A stretch of DNA of 64,000 nt from Hetaerina americana (lineage: Eukaryota; Arthropoda; Insecta; Odonata; Calopterygidae). Both the position numbers and the translations under genes were made by a program. The stretch is taken from the NCBI GenBank assembly GCA_022747635.1, contig JAKTNV010000089.1, positions 1,050,501 to 1,114,500 on the forward strand, written 5' to 3'. This document shows positions 45,016 through 57,107 of this stretch, piece after piece; the first letter of the stretch is position 1, and each line of letters begins with the position of its first letter. The notes beneath the pieces are model-generated. The model was not told where the DNA came from and searched no databases. It saw nothing but the letters and a program-made list of their open reading frames with translations.

Positions 45016-46310
45016 CTAGGGTGGTCCCATAAGTACCTGGGCTGACCTAGAGATGGCCTTAGTTGTTTGAAAAATATCACTGTATTAGAAAGTATGCATT
45101 CTAGAGAGGATATGTTTCAAGTTTGAAGACACCATGTTGTTTAGAATTTGTTTGTTAGAAGTGAACATTTACTGTGAATTAGTGAGAATAAAGAAAAGTG
45201 ATCATTGCAGTGTGATACAATACTTTTATTTGGAAGGCCTCAGCACAACCAATATAGAAGCTGAACTGGATTCTACTCTGGGTGAGTCTGCTCCTTCATT
45301 TACAACAGTAAAATATTGGGTAGCAGAGTTTAAACAAGGCCATACAAGCTGCCAAGACTAGCATCGCATTGGTCGACCAAATGAGGTGACAACTCCAGAA
45401 ACGGGGAAGAAAAACCACAAAATGATACTGGATGATCATCGACTGAAAGTGCGCGAGCTAGCAGACATAGTAGGCATTTCAAAAAGTGCAGTACATGGCA
45501 TATTAACTGAAAATTTGGACATGAGAAAGCTGTGTGCAAGATGGGTGCCATGTTTACTCACACTCGAACAAAACAAATGCCGTGAAGATGTTTCAATTGA
45601 GAGTTTAAGCAAATTTTTACAGCAACAAAGCAGGATTTTCGCACAGTTTCATAACCATGGATGAAACATGGGTCCATTACTTCACACTTGAGACAAAAGG
45701 ACAATCAAAGCAATGGATTCAAACTGGAGAACCGGCTTCAAAGAAGGCGAAGAACCATTTCATCTGCAGGCAAGGTCATGGCGTCTGTTCTTTGGGATGT
45801 GCGTGGGATAATTTTCATTGATTATCTTGAAATAGAAAAAAATATCAACGGTGAGTATTATGTGAACTTATTGCAACATTTGAGCGAAGAAATCAAGCAA
45901 AAGCGGCCGCATTTGGCTAAGAAGAAAGTGTTGTTTCATCAAGACAATGATCCAGCTCGCAGATCCATCATTGCAATGGCCAAAATCCATGAATTAAAGT
46001 TTGAACTGCTACCTTATGCACCCTATTCACCAGATAAAGCTCCTTGGATTATTTTCTGTTCGCAAACTTCAAAAAATTGCTCGGTGGTCAAAGATTTTCT
46101 AACCATTAAGAAGTGATGATGGCAGTTAGTGGCTACTTTGAGGAGCAATATAAATATAGTTCATATTACAAAAAGGTTATCGAACTTATTGAACATCGCT
46201 GGGAGAAGTGAATGAAGCTGAAAGAAGATAATGTTGAAAAATAAATACATTTTTTTTCCAAAATTTTTGTTTTTTCTTTGTTGGGTCAAGTACTTCTGGG
46301 ATTACCCTCG
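45016..46310 (+). mobile_element. Mariner element, degenerate but with both ends
   Basis: Bounded by TA at 45014-45015 and 46311-46312. The left end CTAGGGTGGTCCCATAAGTA matches the reversed right end CGAGGGTAATCCCAGAAGTA. The + strand transposase is split by stops and shifts: 45134-45361 (SDHCSVIQYFYLEGLSTTNI), 45386-45664 (KVRELADIVGISKSAVHGIL, then KLCARWVPCLLTLEQ), the MDETWVHYF catalytic start near 45660, and 45661-46116 (KKVLFHQDNDPARRS, PYSPDKAP). First D in DETW, second in HQDND; the third region is damaged. 1295 bp, a normal mariner size. Confidence 0.88.
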
Positions 46311-46329
46311 TATCATAAAATCTTCCTCT

Positions 46330-47700
46330 TGTTTGTCATGCATTATTTCCTCCTTCAGTTCTTCATAACTTTTATCACATAACCTTTTCCTTCCATTTGC
46401 CTCCTTACCCAAGTCTCCCTTGTATTGTAGCCTTTAACATCCCACTTTTCAGTGTTTTCTCCACCCATTTATGCCTTTTATTAGATTGCCCCAAGTAACT
46501 ACCTCTCCTCATATACCATACATATTTTAACATCATTTGTCCTGCTCTTTATCGAAATTTTTTATCTGATTCTTTTTCTATATCTCTAAAACCACTGATT
46601 TACTCTCATGTACCATCTTTTTGATCCGTACAGTGCTATGCTCCATAATTCTTTTCTGATATTTTCTTTAGTTCTTTACTAGACAAATGTGTCACCTATT
46701 CCGTCTCTCATTGTACTTCTTTTACCAATACAATTCTCCTAACGTCACCACTACTATGTCCATTTTCCTCTAAATTATGTGAACTGTTCTAACCTATTCC
46801 TTCTGAGCTTTCCTACTTCCTGTGAATCTCATTACTTTCATTTTTAGTCTGTCATACTACATGAGAGGTTAGTTATACTACACCTCTCGTGTTACTCCTG
46901 TAAATCACACAGCAATAATTACATTCCCTTGGCTGTCTAAACAATTATTTGTCCTGTATCTTGGCCAACTGTTGACCTATGTTATTTTCAATAGCATTTC
47001 ATTATGAGTAAGTCATGATCTGAATTTGTATCTGCCCCAGAAGATATTCAAGTTATTGATGCTCTTCCTAAATCTATACATGTGACCTCAAAATGTATGT
47101 GGTGCCTAAATTAAACTCCTGGTATCTTCCATATCTGCATACCTTAAGGTGGTGATAGAGCTATTTACTATTAATTTTGGGCAATGCTCCAGCTGAACAT
47201 TATTGCTTTCTCTCCAAAAACATTCCTTAACAAAATTCCTCTCTTCACCCCTCACTACATCCCAATATCCCTTCATTGTTAGGTGTTTCCCCATGGCTTA
47301 TTCTTAATATTTCTTCTAAATGATTGTACAGAATGTCTATGCATTTTAACTGGTGACTACTCATTAGCATATGTCACCTGGATTGTCACTAGATTGGTTG
47401 GAGATACCTTTTATTCTACCAATGATATTGTTTCCCTAACCTGCTCTGTATTCATTACCCTTCTCCCTAGTTTCCTACGTAGTTCTAGTCCTTGTTGACT
47501 CTCCTCCCCTCAATATCAATTACTTTATAATTTCCGTGTTGCTCCAGTAATCCCTACTGTATCTCCATCTCACCTCACACAAATCTATCATAGCTGTACT
47601 TTTGTTCTTCATCACTAATTTGATGTTTTCTAGCTTCCCCACTTATACCAGGAGTATAACATTCCATGCCCCTTCCCAAACTTTGCAGTCCTCTTCAGTC
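46330..47700 (-). mobile_element. Old RTE retrotransposon remnant (copy 4)
   Basis: The whole stretch resembles RTE copies 1 and 2 in the same minus orientation, but with many changes. The endonuclease start lies near 47560-47690 (GKLENIK-like, IDLCEVRW-like). The middle near 47100-47300 keeps the GDWN-region counterpart as MGKHLTMKGYWDV. The reverse transcriptase end lies near 46340-46700. Confidence 0.6.
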
Positions 47701-48170
47701 TATTTTTGGTCAATGTATTGATTCCAGAATTCAAGATAATATTATTCAGCAATATTTTATCCAGGTATTTGCATTCACTGCATCTCTATTTTCATTTTGA
47801 CCAGTTAAAAAGAAAAATAAATTTTTTATTTAACATTCATTTTTTCTTGGCAGTGATATAATAGGAATAATTGTCATTCCCATTGAGTACAGCTGTCTTT
47901 TGTTGGAAGAACAATGAGGACATGTAATATCAATTATACCACGAAGTTTTTTTCAGTTATTGTAGCATATTACCTTTAAACTGCATGTGAGGTACGTCCT
48001 TCCACCTTCCTCGTTGTTTATGTAGCGTTAGCGGCATGAATGTTACACAATCATTTTATTAATTGGTAAATAAAGGAAGTATTTATCTAAATTATTTAAT
48101 AATTTCTTTTTTAGTCTTCACTCTGGAGCATCAAAGGAAATTGTATAAATACCATCTCTTTTGTTTTGTA
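47700..48170. other. Intergenic stretch
   Basis: AT-rich; nothing recognised. Confidence 0.6.
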
Positions 48171-48172
48171 AG

Positions 48173-48745
48173 GTAATCTACCTATTAAGGTAGGTTTTTG
48201 GATGGACACAATTACCAAACAAACATTTTATCACTCCTAACAAAACACAAAATCCATCTTACTTCCTCTATCAGGTCCCTCTTCATCTCTGAGTACTTTC
48301 TTCCTCCCTTCATCCCGTCCAACATCCCTATCCTGTTCCTTCCCTTTCCTCTTTTGCCCAACATTCTACCCTCTATCACAGTCTTCAACATCCCACTGCC
48401 AGTCAACACCCCCTTCATCCACTTTTCCTGCCTCCATAGGATTGCTCCCAACAAACCCCTCTCTTCGCCCACCATACCAAGTACTTCCTCGTTTGTTTTC
48501 TTCTCTGTCCATTTCACCTTCTCCACAACCACATTTCAAAAGCCTCCAGTCTATGTCTATCCTCCTGCTTCAATGACCACGTTTCCGCACCGTACATAGC
48601 TACGCTCCATATCAAAGTTTTAAGAGTCTTTTCTTATTATCCTTAAGCAACATCCCTGTCATCAACTCCCTCCTCCTTGTGAAAGCCTCTTTGCCTAGTG
48701 CAATTCTTCTCCTTACGTCCCTACTACTTTGACCCTGTTGACCAT
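48173..48745 (-). mobile_element. RTE retrotransposon 3'-end fragment (copy 3)
   Basis: Matches the 3' 570 bp of copy 1, including the reverse transcriptase C-terminal frame (48212-48532: KVKWTEKKTNEEVLGMV) and the shared 3' end. Heavily 5' truncated near 48745, the usual result of incomplete reverse transcription. Confidence 0.8.
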
Positions 48746-48749
48746 CTCT

Positions 48750-51350
48750 TGTCATCTTTAAATAATAAGTATCCAGACCCACCTTTGTATTTGAACAAAG
48801 TTGCTAATATTTTTAGGTATTTTCAATAAATAATCTTTGTACAAGTTTATACTTGATTGTTAAAGAACCAAGGGTTGCTTCCTTAATGCCCGATAAGTAA
48901 GGTACCCCTGTCAGCATGTGTCATGAATACAATAACAATAAAAACAATAAAGTTTAACTGAAACCCCTTTATTCCTGGATTCATTAAGGGGAAATTTACA
49001 TGAATTCATTATTTCAATAACACATAATATAGTAGGAACACTAATGGGCACAAATAAATAAAAGCATTGCCATATAAAAATGTATTCCAATATAAATAAA
49101 GACAAGTAAATAAAATAAACTTAAGTGTAAGCATGACTGGCTCACAACAAAATGCCCCTTCATCTCCCAAAATTTGCTTCTGACCTACGGAGAATATAGT
49201 TTAATTAGTGAAACTTTCATATAATATTTCAATATGCTCAATTGTGGTACTACATTGGTAACATACCCCATCTGGATGATGACATTACTATCCCTCCAAT
49301 TTATTTGCAATTCTTTCAAGTAAGGAGAGGATACTCTACACCTGTGCTGTTATTTCCCTCTCCCTTCCTACCAGAGAATTCAACGTCTGGGATATGTTCT
49401 GCAAACAGTGCAAGAGTGAATTGAATGCCACATATTTGAAGGAGAGAACATGAACACATTCCACTCACTTTACTCAGTGGAATGTTAATGAGTATTTACT
49501 TAAATGAAAAGCTAAATATGTTGATTCTCTTAACAGTAATATTATTTTATTTACTGCTCAGCTTTCAACATTACCTGTAGAATGAAGAGAAATCTCCCCT
49601 CACCTGGTCCCTAATTGCATTTACCTCTCCATATAACTCACACCTCAGTGGAGGTGTGGTACATTGAAGAAGCAAGACCCATATATATTGTGGCAGTGAA
49701 TTAAAATTCATCTAAATTTCAACTTAAAGTCAATTCTTTTGTTGATGAAAGCCTGCAATACTTGTTTGCAGTTAGAGGTGCTGTAAGAGTTCTTCCCACT
49801 ATAATGCAAAATTGTTTAATTTGTTCAAATAAATTCCCTGATAACCCCAAAGAAGTAATTCTTCAAAGATAACAAATTTTTACCATGTTCTGGTGTTGTA
49901 TGTTGATTTTTATTTTCTTTTTCTTTAACAATTGTATATTAGCAGAGCAGAAAGAGCTGGACATTTGGAAAAAGTCGTTATTCAGTAAAATACAATTCAA
50001 TAAATGTAACAGATTGAAGTTAGGGAAAGAATAATAGCAAACCTCAATTGGTTGATGCAGAAGTTCCCCGGAAGAAGCCTAAAAGAAATCATGGTATATT
50101 ATCAGTTGCATCAACTACAGTTTTTGTTAAAAGCCATTTAAATTATTACATTATGCTGTTACAACAAGCTCACAGGAGTGTAAAAGGAAATTATTCGCCA
50201 TATGTTCTGAAAGTGGGGTATGCTTTTGTCAGTTTACAATAATGAAATTGTGATTTGTTAGGTAAATTTGTAGGTACAAAATGACTAATTGTCTTTCATT
50301 AACTCTCTTGATAATCCAAATCTACTTTAAGTATTATTTTTGATGTCCTATTATATTTTAATAGATTTTGCCAAGCAAATTTCATTTGTGACTCAACCAA
50401 TATGAGAAACTCGAATGCCATCACTACTCATACTGATATTTTTAATCCATCAATATTTGCATGAGAGAAAAGTTAACAGCTGTTGATTGTTTTCTCAACA
50501 CCGAGGTATCTCATTGATGCCATGTCTTAAAAATAATATAAATGTAGATTGTCATACTAAATTACTTACAGCAACAAATGAGAGTTATATCAGTGCATTA
50601 ACATTTCTGGGTAAGTTAAAACTCCATTTCTTCTGTGACATAATTACAATGACGAGGCCCTTGTAAGGGTATTATGGCTTAATCAGTGAAAAAATAGTAA
50701 TACGGAACTCCAATGTTCAATAACATGAGATGCTATCACCCACATATATCTCCTCAGAATCAATTGCCACCAAGAAATTTCCCTTCGTATTAGAGTTAGG
50801 GCCGTCTCTTCCTCCATCAAAGGAGGAGTATTCGCCAATAAAATATTAAAAGTAGTGAAGTATCTCCCTGAGAGAGATGATAATATCCATCATTAATAAA
50901 GCCTTACCTCTCCTCTCGTAGACGTACTTTGCATTTCGGGATCTCGCCTTCCCTTTTAGATCCTTTCAGGACCACAAGTGAGTAAGATGAGGCATATGAC
51001 AGTAGTACATAGTTTCAATAGGTGTTTAAATTGCATGCCACTATTCACAAGGTTCTTTTCTTACTTTTTTCCTCTTTGGAGGAACGTGAAAGTCCAGGGC
51101 CTCCTCCACCCCCAACCATTGATTGGTTTTCAATCTTTCCCAAAGGTCGACTGAATTTGTCTCTAGCGAAAGAGCTATGCTCGACCTCATCATTTATTAA
51201 AACTTTTGACTGTTTAAACGTAATTTTCCAGGATTTACACCTTCGACTGAAAATTGATGTGGACTATATTTTCCTCTCCAAGCAGATGTCGAATTTTATA
51301 CTCTAACAAGTTAGTAGATAGATCATTAGGCTACATAATTATGAAGGAAA
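48750..51350. other. Gene-poor intergenic stretch
   Basis: AT-rich DNA with only short chance-length frames. A somewhat GC-richer patch lies at 50880-51130. I recognise no gene, RNA or repeat. Confidence 0.55.
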
Positions 51351-51354
51351 AAGT

Positions 51355-51847
51355 TTATGTAACAAAGGTATAACACTTGTAATAAATGGATACATACTCA
51401 ATGGAGTCCATCGTTCGATTAAAATAGAAAAAGACCAGGATATTTCTCTGGATAATCTTGGTGAGGTTCCCGCTTGAATTTACCGTTACACTTATGCAGC
51501 CTGCTCTCCATTGGCTTATGCTATTTTCGGATGTATGGTCGAGCAGTTTTTCATGTATACGAAACTTCTGGTTACAAATCAAATTACCACCTGAAGTAAA
51601 CATAGTAATCGGTGGTGAGACTCCGGCCATTTCACTCGTATTAACATCAGGCAGAGTTACAAAGTATGCCATCAGTAAACTCTGCCCGATGGAATTCCTC
51701 CGCTCTCTAGATCGTAATAGCTCCCTTAAAAGCCAGTCTAGTTTCATTCTGCCTTCTGATAACGTCAGGCGGTGGACCATGCATGACGATATGTCTGTAG
51801 ACACATTAGTCGCAGCGAAACATATTTATGGACAACAAATGAATTGA
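51355..51847. other. Two overlapping open frames on opposite strands, unrecognised
   Basis: A 149-codon frame on the minus strand (51355-51804, starting MSTDISSCMVHRL) and a 129-codon frame on the + strand (51458-51847, starting MVRFPLEFTVTL) overlap almost fully. Both are long for this AT-rich stretch. The base composition here is more gene-like than in the neighbouring kilobases. I cannot name either product or say which strand, if any, is coding. Confidence 0.3.
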
Positions 51848-51849
51848 CC

Positions 51850-52440
51850 TATTTAGTATTACTGTTAAAGTCACTTCCTAGAGCTGATAGCAGCAGGTAA
51901 TGAAAAATGACGCTTTTGAAAATACTCTCAATACATAGCAGTTAATCACAAAAAAATATGAAACGCTAATCTCTGAGTAACCTCGCCAATCAAAGATTTT
52001 ACATAATTATTCTGGAGGAATCTTCCACATTTCGATTATTCAGCGATTAGTGACGAAAAAAGTAGAAATTGCACGCACTGATACTTGTCAGCCAACACTA
52101 TACGTACAACACATCTCGTATATGGGGCCCATGAGCTACCAAGGCGCTCTGCCCTGACCGCACACACCATCGGAGAAATAGTATGGGTTAAGTGGAATTC
52201 TCGCAAAAAGTGTATTGTAATTAACGATATTAACTTAACAGAAAAAAGTGAATTGAAATAAAACTCAAGTTACTCAGGTAACAAAACCATTAGAAATTCT
52301 TCAATAAAATTAAGTAAAACTGTTTCCCGGTCCCATATTTCCTGTTTAATGATTTAAGAAGATTAGAATTCCCTTTGCTTTCCCAAGCTAATTTAGAGCT
52401 ACCTTGTGATAATCCTTATTATCATTGTTGTCACCCAGCA
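51850..52440. other. Intergenic stretch
   Basis: No recognised content. Confidence 0.5.
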
Positions 52441-52479
52441 TACCCGAAACGAAAATGCTAACGATGCAAACTAAGCGCG

Positions 52480-52727
52480 ATTGTAAGAGCTGCGCGGGAA
52501 GAAAAGCGCAACGTTATGTTTTTATAGTGGCCACGTGACTTCATATTTCGTGACGTGAATTCGTTCCAGGAATTGTGGGGGTATGACTAAGGTTATGTTT
52601 AATCAGCCTTTTTTTATAGAGTTATGCGGAAAAATAATTTCTCACTAACTCTTTCTGACTTGCCAAATGGTTTGAGTATACAAGGCTCTCTGCCACGAAT
52701 ATTACAGTCGGGAATTTTAGTTTCATC
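52480..52727 (+). promoter_or_regulatory. Likely promoter/5'UTR of the zinc-finger gene
   Basis: CpG-containing segment before the start codon. A palindromic E-box CACGTG at 52532-52537 lies in the context GGCCACGTGACT. A CRE-like TGACGTGA is at 52551-52558 and a weak TTTTTATAG at 52519. The spacing to the start codon (about 190 bp) suits a promoter. Confidence 0.45.
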
Positions 52728-52745
52728 ATGTCGACAAAACCGGCG
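52728..52745 (+). CDS. First coding exon of a putative U1/matrin-like zinc-finger gene
   Basis: ATG and five further codons (MSTKPA), then GTAAGT, phase 0, in frame with 63865. The start context TCATCATGT is moderate. The very short exon rests on the promoter-like surroundings, the good donor and the phase match, so the link to the distant exon is inferred. Confidence 0.55.
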
Positions 52746-54480
52746 GTAAGTGTGGTTTCTTTTCTGCATGTAATAGTAATATGTTCTCGTGTCATGGGTT
52801 CTTTTATATGTAGATGTGTGAGTTATTCATTTGGCGACACTGTGAATTGAAATTGACCTTGGTAAGCTGAAGAATCGTGATTATATACGTGCAAGACTCG
52901 CCTGATTTTGATAGTCATTTGCATTGGTAAAATATTGAATTACCGGTATAATTACTGGCCTTATCACTCAAATATTCGGCATTTAGTTAGAAAATGTGTG
53001 TATTTTTAGTTCAGACCACTACGGACGAGTGTTGGGCGGCCCTGAGTTTATTGTAGTCGCGTATAGTTTTTCAATAATTACGGTGAAATACTGGCTGACT
53101 TTTAAATTTGCATGATAAGCTTAAACATTTAACTTTCGTGTCGGTGTGACATGGGATGTGGAAATGTTTTAAGATGAGTATTCGAATTGGATGTGTGTTT
53201 TTTAGTCAGTGACGTTTATCAGTATATGTAACCCCTAAGTTTATGTTTTCCTTATGTCATTTGATTGCATATGACTGTCCACAATTATTATTTAAATCAA
53301 TCTTAAACAAGGCATAGGAGAAGTGGCCGTTTTAAGGGGATAAGTTGCCGAAGTTTATTCAGGGGTTAAACTCCATACACCATGCTAATCTTATCTTTAC
53401 AAAAGCCGTCAAATTTATTGCTTCATAACCGTGGTAACTTAATCGTGTTCTAAACAATAAAGTTTGTTTCTGTTCAATTCCACGGTGCGGCTTTGCATGC
53501 ACATGACCCCACCCTTTTAAGGAGAAGTCATCAGTCGATGATTTTTGATTAGTGAATAAAAGTTGGTATGTGAATATATACAGTGAATTGAGGACGTAAA
53601 GAATTGGCTAATAGAGAATATGATATCTACGTTAAGTCAATAACCATGCCCAAGGTTTGAGTAGCATCTCTGTTTGCCATAGTTCATATACAAAAAGCAT
53701 GATCACACCCACATCGAAAATTATCTGGTTTACTGTCAATACATTTCATATCCTCATTACCACATATTGGTACTTTTAAAAAATCGTAGCAGTTCCATCC
53801 CCTATATCAAAACATAGATTTGTAATCGTTAATTAGGTTGAAATCTAATTTGGAACAATTCATGGAGAATTCCTGTGTGTAAGTAAGTGTAAAGTAAATA
53901 TATTGGTTGATTGAAATTAATGCATTAACCACATAGTTGGATTACTCCAATATAAAGAAACAACTTGTAATAACTTTCAGCTCGGAAATTTAACTTGTTA
54001 GATTTTTCAAATAAAATACTCATCATTTTAAAAGACTAAACTGAAGAAATCAAATTCGCAGCTCATCTAAGTGTGACAAAGTAGTGTGCACAATTTATCA
54101 CGTGGCTTTCAAATGATATCAGGTATCTTAATGAAAGAAGTGTCTTATTTGTAAGCATTTCATTCTTTTTGTTTTTTGTTTGCAAATATGAAAGAGAAGT
54201 AGAAAGTCCTGAAACAATCTGCTTTCATCAGAATTTTCATTCTTGTTAGACTTGTGGGTTTAGTGGGGGCCTGAAATTATGTCCATGATGTCAGTATAAC
54301 AGGCATTAAGACTGTAAATATTATGAACATTATTTCCAGGAGTAGTGCTGGTAGATAGATAGATAGATAGTTTTATTCGCCATAGAACAATACATAATTG
54401 TATGGGCTTCGTCAAAAATTCAATTACATCAATTGTATACAGGTTCTTAGGAATAATAATGTACATGACATATATGAGTA

Positions 54481-57012
54481 TTAAGGATTTAAAAAAGTTG
54501 AATTTCCTACATTGGCTCTTTCTGTGTACTCTTGGACGCTATAAAAAACATTATTTAAAAAGAAATGTTTTAACATTTTTTTGAATTTATTTTCTTGGGG
54601 TAGTATTCGTTTTAACTCTTCAGGAAGCCGATTAAACAGTAGTCTTCCTGAAACTTCTGGGGTTTTTTTTAGTACTGCTACTCTGCAATGGCCATTATGA
54701 AGATTTTCCTTGCCCCTGGTGTCGTACTTGTGAACGTCCCTATTTCTGATCAGTGAAGGTGTTTTCGTGCAGGCATACAATATCACATTATACATATATA
54801 TACTGGGAATGGTCATGATTTTGTGACATTTGAAATACTCCCTGCAGGATTTTCTTGCATTTAGTTTAAATATAACCCTTAACGCACGTTTTTGAAGTGT
54901 GAGTATTCTATTGATGTTTCCATGTGCTGAACTCCCCCAGCAGACAATGCCATATCGAGCTATGGACTCAAATATACCATGATATACTGGGATTAATACT
55001 TCTGTATTACAATAGTTGGCAAGATTTTTTAAAAGGAATAGGGTTGAACATAATTTTTTACTACATTTTTCCATTTGAAACCTCCAGCTTAACTTGTTGT
55101 CTATTTCTAAACCCAATAAAGTGGTATGTTCTAACTCGGAGATCAATTGGTTTTCTATTTCTACAGAAATATTTGACTGAAGGTCTCTATTACTAAATAC
55201 CAAGTAAACTGTTTTTCTTGCATTTAGTTGTAAATTATTTACATGCAGCCATTGAGCGACTGAATTCGCCATAGCATACATGTCTATTTCTAATTGAGAT
55301 GATTTAGTATGACCTGCTATTAGACTTATGTCATCTGCATAGAGCACCACGTTATTATTCTCTGGAGAGATTATAGCTTTTTCAATGTCGTTCACTTACA
55401 CCAGGAAAAGTAAAGGCCCTAATACAGAATCTTGTGGAACACCATATTTAATAGTTTTCATTTTTGATTTGTAGGTAGCACCATTTTTTCCGACAATTTC
55501 TACATACTGTTTCCTATTTTCCAAAAAAGATGTAAGCCAATGATGAGCTACTCCCCTGATACCATAATGTTCTAGTTTAGTTAAAAGAATGCTAGATTTT
55601 ACAGAATCAAAGGCTTTTGATAGATCCATGTTAACCCCTATAACATGCTTTTTATCACTTAAAGCTTGGGCAATTTTAGTGACATAATCACTGCATGCAG
55701 TTTCTACACTTTTATTTTTTGTGAAGCCATGCTGTGACTGAGAAAGAACTTTATTTTTTATGAGGAATTTTAATAGTCTTTCTTTCATCAATTTTTCAAG
55801 TATTTTTGAAATACATGAAATTAGTGAGATTGGCCTGTAATTATTCAGTTGGTCTTTGGCTCCCTTTTTGTGTAGTGGAATAACTTTGGTTATTTTTAAT
55901 TCTTCAGGAAATTGTCCAGTTAGAAACGATTCATTGGCTATATTGGTAATAGGTAAAGTGAAAGATTCTTGACAAAGTTTTATTAGATAATTTGATATGC
56001 CATCATGCCCACTGGATTTTTTGTTTTTTAGTTTCTTGATTACATTTCTGACTTCATTTTCTGTGGTGGGATTTAAGTAAATTGATTCACTAATGTACAT
56101 TAATTTTTCTATGCTATCATTTAGAATGTTTTTCTGCGCTGTTGTTTCGCCAATGATATCTACGAAGAAATTATTGAATTCATTTGCCACATTTTGAGGA
56201 TCTCTAATTTCTTTTCCATCAATTGTTATTGAGAAGCATTTATTTTTCGCGGGCTCTGATATTTTACTGGAATTTTCATTATTTACTACAGACCACAACG
56301 CTTTTGTTTGATTGGTAGAATTCGAAATAATTTGTTGGACATGGTCATTTTTTGCTTTCCTAAGCAGCATCCTGTACTCGGACTTCATTTTATTTCTTAA
56401 GGGTACCAGACTGGCATCCACTTTACTAGCCTTAGTTAAGTAGTTAAGCCTATTTCTAGCAGTCAGAACCTCATTTGTTATCCAGTTATATCCTTTATTT
56501 GCAGATTTATTTTTTATGGCTAGCTTTTTCAATGGGAAACAAATATCTCAGTAGTACTCAATAATTGATTGAAATTCTTTGAACTTGTTTGTAACTAGAG
56601 TTGCATTTAGTACTGCTGCCCAGTCAACACTCTTCCACTCCCATTTAAATAGATTCATATTTTCCTGTGAGTATATACGTGTGTACACTGTATCTGTGTT
56701 TCTGTCACTTCTATCTGTTAGAGTGTGTGCGTTAAATTCAATAATTTGTGCATGATGGTCTGAGATAGTAGTTTCCAAAACTAGAGATTTGAAGTTATGC
56801 TCTGGTAGATTTGTAGCTATGTTGTCAATAACAGTTTCTGAGTGAGATGACTCTCTGGTTGGGGTAAAAATAGTTAGCTGAACACTGTAGCAGAGAAGTA
56901 TTTCTTTTAGCTTTTGAGTAGAGCTGTTATCTTTTGAGACATCTATATTCAGGTCCCCAGCAATGATAATTTTATTGTTTTTCTTGACAACTTTCTCAAG
57001 TATTTTATCCAT
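54481..57012 (-). pseudogene. CR1-like ORF2: endonuclease C-terminus and reverse transcriptase
   Basis: One continuous frame but for two point nonsense codons: TGA near 56550 (after FQSIIEYY) and TAA near 55398 (after GPLLFLV). In order it shows the endonuclease NKIIIAGDLNID loop and ISDHHAQIIEF end; the polymerase fingers HDGISNYLIKLC, NNYRPISLISCISKILEKL, DLSKAFDSV and YGVPQDSVLGPLLF; the catalytic VVLYADDISLI; then thumb and tail. Just upstream of 57012 one extra T in a T tract shifts the frame. Family: CR1/Jockey-group polymerase. Confidence 0.85.
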
Positions 57013-57107
57013 TTTTTTGAGGAATTCATCGACTGGTGAACTTGGAGATCTGTACAGACCAATAAAAAAATAAGTTTAATTTGTCTTGGGCCATTTGCAC
57101 AAGGTTA

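Noticed and set aside
54352..54372. TAGA run as an independent microsatellite
   Set aside because: It sits exactly at the 3' end of the CR1-like LINE and is best read as its tail.
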